Assembly (NCBI RefSeq): GCF_008370325.1
Contig: NZ_VNIP01000006.1
Coordinates: forward strand, 558,001 to 622,000
Length of the DNA: 64,000 nucleotides
Reading direction: 5' to 3'
Source: Martinezella tropici
Lineage (GTDB): Bacteria; Pseudomonadota; Alphaproteobacteria; Rhizobiales; Rhizobiaceae
Shown: positions 43,814 to 52,391 of the stretch, one piece after another
Position numbering within the stretch: the stretch's first letter is position 1
Layout: each line of letters opens with the position of its first letter
Made by a program: the position numbers and the translations under genes
The notes under the pieces: model-generated
Seen by the model: only the letters and a program-made list of their open reading frames with translations
Told to the model about the DNA's origin: nothing
Databases searched by the model: none

Positions 43814-43863
43814 CGCCCCTCATGCCTGTTCTTTTGCTGATGCAAAAGGGGGCGTGAGGGGCG
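43814..43863. repeat. Two-tier palindrome in the ade leader
   Basis: Outer arms CGCCCCTCA/TGAGGGGCG (9 bp) enclose an inner hairpin CTTTTGC-TGAT-GCAAAAG. The ends match the CCCCTCA/TGAGGGG termini of RIME elements, so it may be a degenerate or mini-RIME. It lies between the omega-transaminase stop and the ade start on the minus strand. Confidence 0.6.
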
Positions 43864-43887
43864 CAGATATTTATTCGAGCTTATGCC

Positions 43888-45216
43888 TCAGATATTATTC
43901 TGCAAGATCTCTCTCAGCTTGCCGAAGAGCTCGTCGATGTGATGCTTCTCGATGATCAGTGGCGGTGAAAGCGCGATGATGTCGCCGGTGGTGCGGATCA
44001 GTAGGCCCTTCTCATAGGCTTTCAGGAAGGCGGTGAAGGCGCGTTTGGTGGGTTCGCCGGCGATGGGGTCGAGCTCGATCGCGCCGATCAGGCCGGTGTT
44101 TCTAATGTCGATGACGTTCGGGCAGTCCTTGAGGGAATGCAGGGCATCGGCCCAGTAGTCGGAAAGTTCCGCCGCGCGGGTGAGCAGGCCTTCTTCCTTG
44201 TAGGTGTCGAGCGTCGCAAGCGCCGCGGCAGAGGCGATCGGATTGCCGGAATAGGTGTAGCCGTGGAAGAACTCGATCATATGCTCGGGTCCCTGCATGA
44301 AGGCGTCATGGATCTCCGAGGTGACGAAGACCGCACCCATCGGGATGACGCCGTTGGTCAGGCCCTTGGCGGCCGTGATCATGTCCGGCTTCACGTCGTA
44401 ATATTGCGCGGCGAAGGGGGTGCCGAGGCGGCCGAAACCGGTGATGACCTCGTCGAAGATCAAGAGGATGCCGTGCTTGGTGCAGATTTCGCGCAGCTTC
44501 TGCAGGTAGCCCTTCGGCGGAATGAGGACGCCGGTGGAGCCGGCAACCGGCTCGACGATGACGGCGGCGATAGTGGAGGCGTCATGCAGCGTGACGATGC
44601 GCTCCAGCTCGCTTGCGATATCGCCGCCATGCTCGGGCTCGCCGTGCGTGAAGGCATTCTTGCCGGGAACATGCGTGTGGGGCATGTGGTCGACGCCGGT
44701 CAGCAGCGTGCCGAACATCTTGCGGTTGGTGACGATGCCGCCGACGGAGATGCCGCCGAAATTGACGCCGTGGTAGCCGCGCTCGCGGCCGATAAGGCGG
44801 AAGCGCGAGCCGTTGCCCTTCACGCGGTGATAGGCGAGCGCTACCTTCAGGGCCGTCTCGACCGACTCCGAACCGGAATTCGTATAAAGGACGTGATCCA
44901 GCCCCTCAGGCGCGATGTCGACGAGGCGGTTCGCGAGCTCGAAAGCCTTGGGGTGGCCGAGCTGAAAAGCGGGGGCGTAGTCGAGCTCGCCCGCCTGCTG
45001 GCGGATCGCTTCGGTGATCTTCGGGCGGCAGTGTCCGGCATTTACGCACCACAGGCCGGCGGTTCCATCCAGAACCTGGCGGCCGTCGTGGGTGGTGTAA
45101 TACATGTCCTTGGCGCTGACGAACAGGCGCGGTTCCTTCTTGAACTGGCGGTTGGCCGTAAACGGCATCCAGAAGGCGCGCAAATCATTAGGCGTGGCAT
45201 TCAAACGGTCCGACAT
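43888..45216 (-). CDS. Omega-amino acid--pyruvate transaminase (class III)
   Basis: A 442-residue PLP enzyme. The PLP lysine lies in DMITAAKGLTNG, the phosphate-binding TNSGSESVETALKVA and the IFDEVITGFGRLG motif are in place, and LRAFWMPFTANRQFK at the N-terminus is typical of beta-alanine:pyruvate transaminase. It would convert beta-alanine or other omega-amino acids to semialdehydes; beta-alanine is an end product of uracil breakdown. The ATG at 45216 is chosen over 45246 by similarity of the MSDRLNATPND start. ade lies downstream. Confidence 0.88.
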   Translation of the reverse strand: MSDRLNATPNDLRAFWMPFTANRQFKKEPRLFVSAKDMYYTTHDGRQVLDGTAGLWCVNAGHCRPKITEAIRQQAGELDYAPAFQLGHPKAFELANRLVDIAPEGLDHVLYTNSGSESVETALKVALAYHRVKGNGSRFRLIGRERGYHGVNFGGISVGGIVTNRKMFGTLLTGVDHMPHTHVPGKNAFTHGEPEHGGDIASELERIVTLHDASTIAAVIVEPVAGSTGVLIPPKGYLQKLREICTKHGILLIFDEVITGFGRLGTPFAAQYYDVKPDMITAAKGLTNGVIPMGAVFVTSEIHDAFMQGPEHMIEFFHGYTYSGNPIASAAALATLDTYKEEGLLTRAAELSDYWADALHSLKDCPNVIDIRNTGLIGAIELDPIAGEPTKRAFTAFLKAYEKGLLIRTTGDIIALSPPLIIEKHHIDELFGKLREILQNNI

Positions 45217-45578
45217 GCTGTTCTCCAACGGCCATTCGGGGGCCATTTTCCCGATCGCGGCGCTGCGCCACGTGATTATATTTACTGCCTGGTCAAATTA
45301 TCAGCCGGCCTTTTTGCGTCAAGGTAAAGATGGCGCCGAAAGAGGGGAGAGGCTGCGGATCAAGGGCGGGATCGATGGACGCGAAGGCGCAGCCTGTCCG
45401 ACAGGCTGAAGCGCGCCGGCGCGGCTTCCTTGGTGCAGATACGAAAAAAGCTGGCAAGTCCGAGGACTTGCCAGCTAAAAATGTTAAAACACCTGGTAAT
45501 GAAAGCAAGTCGATCTTTCGGGGTCTTTAAGTGTCCCCACGGATCGTTCGTCGGCAGACGCAGAGCTCTTGAAAGCCC
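45217..45578. other. Intergenic region between nolR and the transaminase
   Basis: No credible gene. It contains the nolR terminator (45444-45475) and a small stem AGCCTGT/ACAGGCT at 45391-45407. A 66-codon open frame at 45330-45530 on the plus strand runs through the terminator and lacks a ribosome binding site. The transaminase promoter must be in the left half. Confidence 0.6.
45444..45475 (-). terminator. Intrinsic terminator of nolR
   Basis: On the minus strand a perfect 12-bp stem (GCTGGCAAGTCC and complement, 2-nt centre) is followed directly by six T residues. It lies 104 bp after the nolR stop and insulates the transaminase gene downstream. Confidence 0.85.
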
Positions 45579-45896
45579 TTAAGCAGCCGATCTACTTTTT
45601 TCCGGCTCACAATAAATGTCTTCCAGCGTTTCAAGAACCCGAATGACGGATTCCGATGTGCTGGAGTAGTAAATCGTTTGAGCATCACGGCGCGTCTTCA
45701 CCAGCTTCTGAGCGCGCAGCTTCGAAAGATGCTGGGAGAGCGCTGACTGGCTTAGTCCGACCTGATTGGCCAAAACGCCAACAGGAACTTCGCCTTTAAC
45801 AAGACTGCAAAGGATCAAAAGACGCTTTGGGTTCGCCATTGCTGATAGTAATGCTGCCGCAACATTGGAGTGTTCGGCCAAATTTCTTGTCTTCAT
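45579..45896 (-). CDS. nolR: ArsR-family repressor NolR
   Basis: A 105-residue winged-helix regulator with the NolR core: LSAMANPKRLLIL, VGLSQSALSQHLSKLRAQ (recognition helix) and TRRDAQTIYYSS, which I recall as almost identical in Sinorhizobium meliloti NolR. NolR dimers repress nod genes and affect motility, conjugation and growth genes; it has no metal site. Compared with the longer S. meliloti protein this one starts later and has a shorter C-terminus. An exact NolR consensus lies 96 bp upstream, suggesting autoregulation. Confidence 0.88.
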   Translation of the reverse strand: MKTRNLAEHSNVAAALLSAMANPKRLLILCSLVKGEVPVGVLANQVGLSQSALSQHLSKLRAQKLVKTRRDAQTIYYSSTSESVIRVLETLEDIYCEPEKSRSAA

Positions 45897-45991
45897 GTGT
45901 TAATCTTCCCAATGCGGAGCGTACATCAGAAATTGTGCTGTTTTTAAACCGGCACCTAACCGATATCTAACAATACCAAGACGGGTCGAAG

Positions 45992-46007
45992 ATTGTATAT
46001 ACCTAAA
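45992..46007 (-). promoter_or_regulatory. NolR binding-site match upstream of nolR
   Basis: On the minus strand the sequence reads TTTAG, nine bases, then AT, fitting the published NolR consensus (A/T)TTAG-N9-A(T/A) exactly. It is 96-111 bp from the nolR start. A second TTTAG at 46030-46034 on the plus strand misses the distal half by one base. Around them is an AT-rich near-palindrome (ACCTAAATTTAAGGT, 46001-46015). Confidence 0.65.
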
Positions 46008-46103
46008 TTTAAGGTATCGAGTATGCTATTTTAGGTATGTCTGTATGACGTCGCGGCGATAGCGCAAAAGGCGCTTGACGTGCCCTCCACGGCCCGAATT
46101 AGC

Positions 46104-46187
46104 CCAAAATAGGTCGATTATAGTCGTTCCGGATCGCAAATATGCCAATTTTGGTCACAACCGGGTTGCATTCTACCAATAATGGTC
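46104..46187. promoter_or_regulatory. Three phased CC(A/T)6GGTC boxes upstream of nolR
   Basis: Boxes CCAAAATAGGTC (46104-46115), CCAATTTTGGTC (46145-46156) and CCAATAATGGTC (46176-46187) share CCAA-W4-GGTC. Their starts are 41 and 31 bp apart, close to four and three helical turns. They lie 208-291 bp upstream of nolR in a 368-bp gap that holds no gene. They are probably sites for an unidentified DNA-binding protein. Confidence 0.5.
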
Positions 46188-46264
46188 GATGGCATGCGGA
46201 GCCGTCCACCTACTAATTCTCGCACTATTGTATGATTTTATCGTCGGCCGATTTTGCTCTCGGC

Positions 46265-46756
46265 TCAAGGCATCATCAGGTCATTCGAGGACAAAATGTA
46301 GGCCTTTCCGAAGCCGCCGTTCAGGCTGGCGTCGAGCGGAACGAGGCGAAAGAAGCAGAAATCCGGAAAGTCGATATAGAGCTGGGACTTCGGGTGACGA
46401 TCGAGGAAACGGCCCCGAATGCGTTCATGCGCTTCGCCTTGCCGGTCGATGCGCTGTGTGGCGCATCGCACGGTCAAGCGAGGATGGGCGAGGGGATCGC
46501 CCTTGCCTGGTTCACCGAAAAGCACCGAAGCACGCGGGTCCTTCCCCAAAGCCTTGGTATGCGAGGAAAGGCCGGAGACGAGAATGACCGGAACGCCGTC
46601 GGTATCCATCGCAATTAGAACGCGGCTCACCGAAGGAAAGCCGTTTTCAGGGTCGATGACGGCAAGCGCCGCATGCGCCGCCGTATGCATGAGATCGCGC
46701 GCCTGTTTGCGCGCGTCCCCGTCCGTTTCCCTGATCACCGATGGCTTATCGCTCAT
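46265..46756 (-). CDS. PPOX-fold FMN-binding protein (HugZ-like)
   Basis: A 163-residue split-barrel flavin-binding protein of the pyridoxamine 5'-phosphate oxidase superfamily: AALAVIDPENGFPSVSRVLIAMD, then VSGLSSHTKALGKDPRASVLFGE and HPRLTVRC. This form resembles the N-terminal domain of HugZ/heme-utilisation proteins but lacks the C-terminal DUF2470. Its substrate is unknown. It is 36 bp downstream of choV on the same strand and could be transcribed with it. Confidence 0.85.
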   Translation of the reverse strand: MSDKPSVIRETDGDARKQARDLMHTAAHAALAVIDPENGFPSVSRVLIAMDTDGVPVILVSGLSSHTKALGKDPRASVLFGEPGKGDPLAHPRLTVRCATQRIDRQGEAHERIRGRFLDRHPKSQLYIDFPDFCFFRLVPLDASLNGGFGKAYILSSNDLMMP

Positions 46757-46792
46757 GAACTGCTCCGTGGATCGGGGAGCAGCCGTGAACGG

Positions 46793-47842
46793 CTACTCCT
46801 TACGCCGGTGGCTGGTGAGGCCGGCCACCACATCTTGCGCCGAGATCGTTCCGATAATCGTGCCGTTGTCAACGACGCCGATATTACCTGGCTGCCGCGT
46901 CAGAGCGTCGAGGATATCGACCAGCGGCGTGGCGGCGGTTGCCGTGGCGGTGACGGAGCCGCCGTTGGCGGAATGGCCGACGCCCTGCTGCATGACGTCA
47001 CGTGCCGTCAGCATGCTGATCGGGTTCATATGCTGCACGAAATCGGCAACATACTGATCGGCCGGATTCTTGACGATCTCCTGCGGCGTTCCGCACTGGA
47101 TGATGTGCCCGCTTTCCATGATGGCGATGCGGTTACCGATGCGGAATGCCTCGTCCAGGTCATGGCTGACGAAGAGGATGGTGCGTTTGAGGCGGCGCTG
47201 AAACTCCAGAAGCTCGTCCTGCAGGCGGGTACGGATCAAGGGGTCGAGCGCGGAGAACGGCTCGTCCATGAGCAGGATCGGTGCGCCGGTCGCAAAGGCG
47301 CGGGCAAGGCCGACGCGCTGCTGCATGCCGCCCGAGAGCTCGTTGACCTTGCGATTGGCCCATTGCGTGAGATTGACGAGCTGAAGCTGCTCGTCGACGC
47401 GCTTCTTACGCTCAGCATCCGGCACGCGGGCAAGCTCGAGCCCGAAGCCGACATTGTCGGCGACCGTGCGCCAGGGCAGAAGCGCGAACTGCTGGAACAC
47501 CATGGAGACGGTATGCATGCGCAGATCGCGCAGGGCCTTGGGGCTGCAGGTGTAAGGGTTGATCGGGCCGTTCTTGGTATTGACGACGACATCGCCGCGC
47601 ACGACCGGCGCAAGGCCGTTGACGGCGCGCAGCAGCGTCGATTTCCCCGAGCCCGAGAGACCCATGAGCACGAGGATTTCGCCTTCCTCGATCTCCAGCG
47701 AGGCGTTGGCGACGCCGAGCACCATGCCGGTTGTCTTGCCGATCTCATCGCGGGATTTGCCCGCGTCAACGAGTTTCAACGCGGCATCGGGGCGATCGCC
47801 GAAGATGATGCTGACATTCTTGAAGCCGACAGCGACGGTCAT
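46793..47842 (-). CDS. choV: Choline ABC transporter ATPase
   Basis: A 349-residue ProV/ChoV-type ATPase: Walker A GLSGSGKST, signature SGGMQQRVGLARA, Walker B ILLMDEPFSALDPL, and a C-terminal regulatory region with CBS-like sequence (TVSAQDV-type: GTIISAQDVVAG form). The N-terminal helix KLVDAGKSRDEIGKTTG is typical of glycine-betaine/choline importers. It energises uptake through ChoW and is coupled to it by a 4-bp ATGA overlap. Confidence 0.92.
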   Translation of the reverse strand: MTVAVGFKNVSIIFGDRPDAALKLVDAGKSRDEIGKTTGMVLGVANASLEIEEGEILVLMGLSGSGKSTLLRAVNGLAPVVRGDVVVNTKNGPINPYTCSPKALRDLRMHTVSMVFQQFALLPWRTVADNVGFGLELARVPDAERKKRVDEQLQLVNLTQWANRKVNELSGGMQQRVGLARAFATGAPILLMDEPFSALDPLIRTRLQDELLEFQRRLKRTILFVSHDLDEAFRIGNRIAIMESGHIIQCGTPQEIVKNPADQYVADFVQHMNPISMLTARDVMQQGVGHSANGGSVTATATAATPLVDILDALTRQPGNIGVVDNGTIIGTISAQDVVAGLTSHRRKE

Positions 47843-48696
47843 GAGCGATCTCCTTCGCCGGGGGCACGGAACATGCGGTCGAGAATAATCGCCAGAATGA
47901 CGATGCAGGCGCCGGAATCGAAGCTCTTGGCAACGTTGACGCTGTTCAGCGCGCGCAGAACCGGCACACCAAGGCCCGGCGCGCCGACGAGCGCGGCGAT
48001 CGAGACCATGGAGAGTGACAGCATGATGGTCTGCGTCAGGCCGGCCATGATCTGCGGCGTGGCGAAGGGTAGCTCAACCTTGCGAAGCACTTGCCGTGGC
48101 GTCGCGCCGAAGGATTCGGCCGCCTCCACCAGTGAAGGCGGTGTGGAAATGATGCCGAGGCGTGTCATGCGGATCGGAGCGGGAATGGCAAAGACGACGG
48201 TGGCGACCAGACCCGGCACCATGCCGAGGCCGAGCAGGATCATTGCCGGCACCAGATAGACGAAGGTCGGAATGGTCTGCATCAGGTCAAGGATCGGTCG
48301 CATGAAGGCATAAAGCCAGGGGCGCCGTGCTGCCGCGATCCCGAGAGGCACGCCGACGAGCATGCTGACGAAGGTGGAGGCCAGCACCAGCGCGAGCGTT
48401 TCGGTCGTTTCCTTCCAATAACCCTGGTTGATGGTAATGAGCAGGCCGATGAATGTCAGGGCCGTGACCGCAACGCTGCGGCGCATCCAATAGGCAATGG
48501 CGGCGAAGACGACAACGACGATCAGCGGGTGTGGTACCTGCAGCAGGAACAGCAGAGCTTTGATCACATGTGCGACGACGAAGGAAAGACCGTCGAAGAA
48601 CCATGTGACGTTGGTCGTCAGCCAATCGACGGCGGCTTTGGCCCACGGCCCGATGGGAATGCGGTAATCGGTTAACCAGTTCACGTCTTTGCCCAC
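47839..48696 (-). CDS. choW: Choline ABC transporter permease
   Basis: A 285-residue permease with about six helices. The opening WLTDYRIPIGPWAKAAVDWL and the EAA loop EAAESFGATPRQVLRKVELPFA are those of ProW/ChoW proteins. The first codon is GTG: 48696 is used here, but an in-frame GTG at 48684 (Val-Asn-Trp-Leu) would fit the family start as well. It follows choX after a 166-bp gap containing a hairpin. Confidence 0.92.
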   Translation of the reverse strand: MGKDVNWLTDYRIPIGPWAKAAVDWLTTNVTWFFDGLSFVVAHVIKALLFLLQVPHPLIVVVVFAAIAYWMRRSVAVTALTFIGLLITINQGYWKETTETLALVLASTFVSMLVGVPLGIAAARRPWLYAFMRPILDLMQTIPTFVYLVPAMILLGLGMVPGLVATVVFAIPAPIRMTRLGIISTPPSLVEAAESFGATPRQVLRKVELPFATPQIMAGLTQTIMLSLSMVSIAALVGAPGLGVPVLRALNSVNVAKSFDSGACIVILAIILDRMFRAPGEGDRS

Positions 48697-48830
48697 GATT
48701 GGGGGCGGCGTTTCCGATTGTTACGTATGATGCCGGAGGTGCCGCCGAAGAATAACGGTCTGTCACGCCACGCGGACGACTGTCCTGGAGTGGCGGGACG
48801 CGAAGCAAGCAGTCCATCCAAGGAAGAGAA

Positions 48831-48851
48831 AGGGGCGGTTTAGCCGCCCCT
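48831..48851 (-). terminator. Intercistronic hairpin between choX and choW
   Basis: Arms AGGGGCGG/CCGCCCCT (8 bp, loop TTTAG) lie 11 bp after the choX stop. On the minus strand it is followed by the pyrimidine run TTCTCTTCC, so it could terminate a fraction of transcripts and make choX the most abundant product. Confidence 0.7.
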
Positions 48852-48862
48852 CCGTCTACCCG

Positions 48863-49819
48863 TTACAGGCCAAACTTGGCCTTTACCGCCGCCAGGGCGT
48901 CACCGCCGTCCTTGGTGGTGACGCCGGCAAGCCAGGGTGTGACTGCGGCCGGATTGGCCTTCAGCCATTCCGTGGCAGCCACTTCCGGATCCTTGCCGTC
49001 ATTCAGGATCTTGCCCATGATTTCGTTTTCCATAGGCAGCGAGAAGACGAGATTCTTAACGAAGGCGCCGACGTTCGGGCATTCCTGCAGGTAGCCGGCC
49101 CGGACATTGGTGTAGACGGTTGCGCCGCCGAAGTTCGGTCCGAAGACGTCGTCCCCACCGGTGAGATAGGTCATCTTGTAGGTGGTGTTCATCGGGTGCG
49201 GTGCCCAGCCCAGGAAGATGATCGGCTTGCCTTCCTTGTCGGCACGGGAAACCTGCGCGAGCATGCCCTGTTCGGAGGATTCAACCACTTCGAAGCCTTT
49301 GAGGCCGAAGGTGTTCTTGTCGACCATGTCGATAACCAGGCGGTTGCCGTCATTGCCCGGCTCAATGCCGTAGATCTTGCCGTCGAGATCATCCTTGTGG
49401 GCGGCGATGTCCTTGAAGTCCTTGATGCCGAGCGCGGCACCCTTTTCGTTGGTCGCCAGCGTGTACTTGGCGCCTTCCAGGTTGGGGCGGACGGTTTCTA
49501 CCGACTTGTCGGCGGCGAACGGCTTGATGTTCTCAGCCATGGAGGGCATCCAGTTGCCGAGGAAGACATCGATGTCCTTGTTCTTGAGGGATTGATAGGT
49601 CACCGGCACGGCGAGCACCTTGACGTCGGTGTCGTAGCCAAGCGCCTTCAGGAGGATGGAGGCAGTGGCCGTGGTGGAGGTGATGTCGGTCCAGCCCACA
49701 TCGGCGAAATGCACGGTGCTACAGCTTGCCGGCTCGGCGGCGGAAGCGGCTGTGGCGCCGAGTGTCAGTGCGGAAAGAGCTGATGCGAAAGCGAATGCAG
49801 TAAGGGTCTTTTTTATCAT
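48863..49819 (-). CDS. choX: Choline-binding periplasmic protein
   Basis: A 318-residue substrate-binding protein with a signal peptide (MIKKTLTAFAFASALSALTL..., cleaved at ASA-AEP). The OpuAC-type fold is visible in VHFADVGWTDITSTTATASILLKALGY and FLGNWMPSMAE, with the aromatic residues (Trp in GWAPHPMN, Tyr in YTNVRAGY) of the cation-pi choline box. High-affinity choline uptake supports glycine-betaine synthesis and phosphatidylcholine. The ATG at 49819 is set by the signal peptide. Confidence 0.94.
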   Translation of the reverse strand: MIKKTLTAFAFASALSALTLGATAASAAEPASCSTVHFADVGWTDITSTTATASILLKALGYDTDVKVLAVPVTYQSLKNKDIDVFLGNWMPSMAENIKPFAADKSVETVRPNLEGAKYTLATNEKGAALGIKDFKDIAAHKDDLDGKIYGIEPGNDGNRLVIDMVDKNTFGLKGFEVVESSEQGMLAQVSRADKEGKPIIFLGWAPHPMNTTYKMTYLTGGDDVFGPNFGGATVYTNVRAGYLQECPNVGAFVKNLVFSLPMENEIMGKILNDGKDPEVAATEWLKANPAAVTPWLAGVTTKDGGDALAAVKAKFGL

Positions 49820-50050
49820 TGCGTGACTCCCAGTCCAACGTTCCCAAGCAACCATCAATAACCGACATTTTCAAGCGACCACAGTGTATTTGCGGCGGTT
49901 TAAGGGGGCTGATTGCGACGCCTGCATTTTTCAGCCGATCGTTTTCAGAGCATTCGCCGCAAACCTGTCGCTCCTGAATCCTGTGGTTTTTGCCGTGGAT
50001 ATCTTTCTTTATCATCTCGCAGCACCCATGAAGCATTCAAGGAGAATGTC

Positions 50051-50632
50051 ATGGCCAAGCTCTATTTCCATTATTCGACGATGAATGCCGGCAAATCGAC
50101 CATGCTGCTGCAGGCGGCCTATAACTATCAGGAGCGCGGCATGCGCACCGCCGCCTTCATTGCTGCTCTCGATGATCGTGCCGGCCGCGGCACGATCGCC
50201 TCCCGCATCGGCCTCACGATGGACGCTATACCGTTCGAGACCGGCGATGATCTCTATGCCTTGGTCGAAGACATGCATGCCAGCGAGCCCCTGAACTGCG
50301 TCTTCGTCGATGAAGCTCAGTTCCTGACGCGCGAGCAGGTGTGGCAGCTCGCCCATATCGTCGATCGCCTCGACCTGCCGGTCATGGCCTATGGGTTGCG
50401 TACGGACTTCCACGGACGCTTGTTTCCGGGATCGCAGGAGCTGCTGACCATCGCGGACGAATTGCGCGAGGTGCGGACGATTTGCCATTGCGGCCGCAAG
50501 GCGACGATGGTCGTGCGGCTGGATGCCGCCGGCGAGGTCGTGCGCGAAGGCGCGCAGATCGAGATCGGCGGCAGCGACAAATATGTCTCGCTCTGCCGCC
50601 ATCATTGGGAAGACGCGATCATCTGCGAGTGA
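50051..50632 (+). CDS. tdk: Thymidine kinase (type II)
   Basis: A 193-residue enzyme that phosphorylates thymidine for salvage. P-loop [13 protein letters not shown] is at 9-21, Walker [10 protein letters not shown] near 86, and two zinc half-sites ICHCGRKA and LCRHHWE complete the lasso domain. The ATG at 50051 follows AAGGAGAA; a start at 49913 has none. Monocistronic or with the following cytochrome gene. Confidence 0.96.
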   Translation: MAKLYFHYSTMNAGKSTMLLQAAYNYQERGMRTAAFIAALDDRAGRGTIASRIGLTMDAIPFETGDDLYALVEDMHASEPLNCVFVDEAQFLTREQVWQLAHIVDRLDLPVMAYGLRTDFHGRLFPGSQELLTIADELREVRTICHCGRKATMVVRLDAAGEVVREGAQIEIGGSDKYVSLCRHHWEDAIICE

Positions 50633-50701
50633 CGTGCCGTCATTCCGCCATGTGCCGGGCATGTGGCCGGCATGACGAGCGGGAGTTTAATCGGGGGGAC
50701 G

Positions 50702-51088
50702 ATGAAACTGCTTTGCTTGGCGCCGGCCGTCATCATGCTTGCCGCGGCGTCCTCGGCGCTTGCTGACGGAGATGCGGTTGCGGGCGCCACCGTTTTCAGG
50801 AAATGCGGCGCCTGCCATACGGCGACCGCGCCTGAAAACCGCGTCGGGCCCTCATTAATGGGTGTTGTCGACCGTCCCGTCGCAAGGGTGCTCGACTATG
50901 CCTATTCGCCGGCGATGAAGGCCTTCGGTGCCGATGGCAAGGTTTGGGACGAGGCCCTGTTGCGGAAATACCTGCAAGGGCCGCAATTCCTGGTCAAGGG
51001 CGTCAGGATGGCGTTTCCGGGCCTCAAGAGCGAGAGAGATCTCGACAATCTGATCGCCTATCTGAAAAATCCCGCCGCGGCGCAATAG
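50702..51088 (+). CDS. Class I cytochrome c, periplasmic
   Basis: A 128-residue protein with a signal peptide (MKLLCLAPAVIMLAAASSALA) and a mature cytochrome c552-type domain: CGACH heme site in FRKCGACHTA, GPSLMGVVDRPVAR, and a probable axial Met in VRMAFPGLKSERDLDNLIAYL. It resembles soluble cytochrome c2-like electron carriers. The ATG at 50702 follows GGGGG; an upstream start at 50663 would remove the signal-peptide layout. Confidence 0.92.
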   Translation: MKLLCLAPAVIMLAAASSALADGDAVAGATVFRKCGACHTATAPENRVGPSLMGVVDRPVARVLDYAYSPAMKAFGADGKVWDEALLRKYLQGPQFLVKGVRMAFPGLKSERDLDNLIAYLKNPAAAQ

Positions 51089-51154
51089 TTCTTTCGAGCA
51101 TTTTCTTCGCCGGTGGAAGAGGTTAGTCTCATTCCCAGACTAGGGGAGAGATGC

Positions 51155-52192
51155 ATGGTCAGACCTCATTCCTTCGACGGCATGCTCGACAAGGCAAGCG
51201 CGACACTTGATGACGCCGTCAACGGCGCAAACGCGGCCGTCGCGACGCTGGCCGGCCATGCCAGGGGTGAGGGGCGCAACGACGCCATCAACTTTCCCAT
51301 GGAGGAAGTGCTGGTGCGCGAGGCGGTCGAGCTGCTCGACCGCTGGAAATCGCTCTCGTCGTCGCTGGTGAAGGAGCTCGATCGCGCAACGCAAGAGGCC
51401 GATCTGCAGCATCGACGGTTGTTCGACGAGAAGATCGGCCTTGAAAATGCGAGCCTACTCGGCAGAAAGCTGGCGCGCGGGCCTGCGAAGCCTCAGACTA
51501 TCATCATCGAGCTCGAAGCGGTTCTTGATGTTTCGGCCGAACTCGATCTCCTTTTCAAACAGGCAAGGCCCGCCTTGTCGCGATGCTTTCATGATTGCGA
51601 GCTCCATCTCGAAGGCGTGATCGAGCATCGGCGGAAACTCGATTTCGATATTGAGGAGGTGCAGCGCCGGGCCGATGCCCTGACGGCGAAACTCATGTAC
51701 CAGCGGCGTAATCGTCCTTCCTCGCGCCATGCCGATTTGCAATCCGACTTTTTGCAATCCGATTTGGAGACGGATTATGGCGATCTGCTCGCCGAGCAGG
51801 ACGATATTCGGCGACAGGAGGCCGGTCTTCAGTCGGGGCGAATGGCCGGGCAGCGCCTGATCGATATCTATGAGGGCCTGGCCGCTTCCCTTAATGTTCA
51901 GATTGCCGCCGTCAGCGCCATGGCAGCCAAATCGGCTGTTGATATCGAGCAACGGATCGCCTTGCTCAAGGCGTTGGCGTCAAGCACGGATAGGCCTGCA
52001 ACAGTGGCTGCGCGAACGGCCGCGGTCGAGAACTTGATCCGGGCCTTCGAGGCAAATGTACTGGCCGGGCAGGATTTGGCCGCGCGCAAGGCGCATGTCG
52101 ATGCCGTGTTCACGAGGCGGCTGGAGCCTCACCTGCCGCCCATGGCCGAAGATGCGGGTGAAACTGCCGACGACACGCAACCGGAGGGATGA
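51155..52192 (+). CDS. Uncharacterised coiled-coil protein
   Basis: A 345-residue cytoplasmic protein of mostly charged helices. The middle (residues about 60-260) is predicted coiled coil with heptad-like DRATQEADLQHRRLFDEK and LLAEQDDIRRQEAGLQSG; no enzyme motif is seen. A near-perfect local repeat ADLQSDFLQSDLETDY is notable. AGGGGAGAG before 51155 decides the start. The DUF2333 gene follows 199 bp later. I do not recognise a family. Confidence 0.65.
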   Translation: MVRPHSFDGMLDKASATLDDAVNGANAAVATLAGHARGEGRNDAINFPMEEVLVREAVELLDRWKSLSSSLVKELDRATQEADLQHRRLFDEKIGLENASLLGRKLARGPAKPQTIIIELEAVLDVSAELDLLFKQARPALSRCFHDCELHLEGVIEHRRKLDFDIEEVQRRADALTAKLMYQRRNRPSSRHADLQSDFLQSDLETDYGDLLAEQDDIRRQEAGLQSGRMAGQRLIDIYEGLAASLNVQIAAVSAMAAKSAVDIEQRIALLKALASSTDRPATVAARTAAVENLIRAFEANVLAGQDLAARKAHVDAVFTRRLEPHLPPMAEDAGETADDTQPEG

Positions 52193-52276
52193 ATTCTGTC
52201 CGGCATCGAAAATTCGGTGCAGACGGTTGTTGTTTTTCTCAAGAACACATATTTGCTGGAACGCGAATGGCGATAA

Positions 52277-52318
52277 GGCCCTATCCTATGAAAATCGAAA
52301 GCGATTTTCGGAAGGGCC
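52277..52318. repeat. Two-tier hairpin upstream of the DUF2333 gene
   Basis: Outer arms GGCCCT/AGGGCC and inner arms GAAAATCG/CGATTTTC with loop AAAG. The inner part resembles dispersed rhizobial repeats. It lies 74 bp before the DUF2333 start and 85 bp after the previous stop. Confidence 0.5.
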
Positions 52319-52391
52319 GGTGCGCAGGTTCAGTGTGGTGCGTCCTTCGCGTATGGGCAGGATGCGCGGTTGCGGTTTAGGAGGCGTGTCC

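Noticed and set aside
43814..43863. Purine riboswitch in the ade leader
   Set aside because: The structure is a simple two-tier palindrome with RIME-like ends; none of the conserved purine aptamer loops is present.
45330..45530. A 66-codon frame between the transaminase and nolR
   Set aside because: No ribosome binding site; it crosses the stem of the nolR terminator and has no recognisable similarity.
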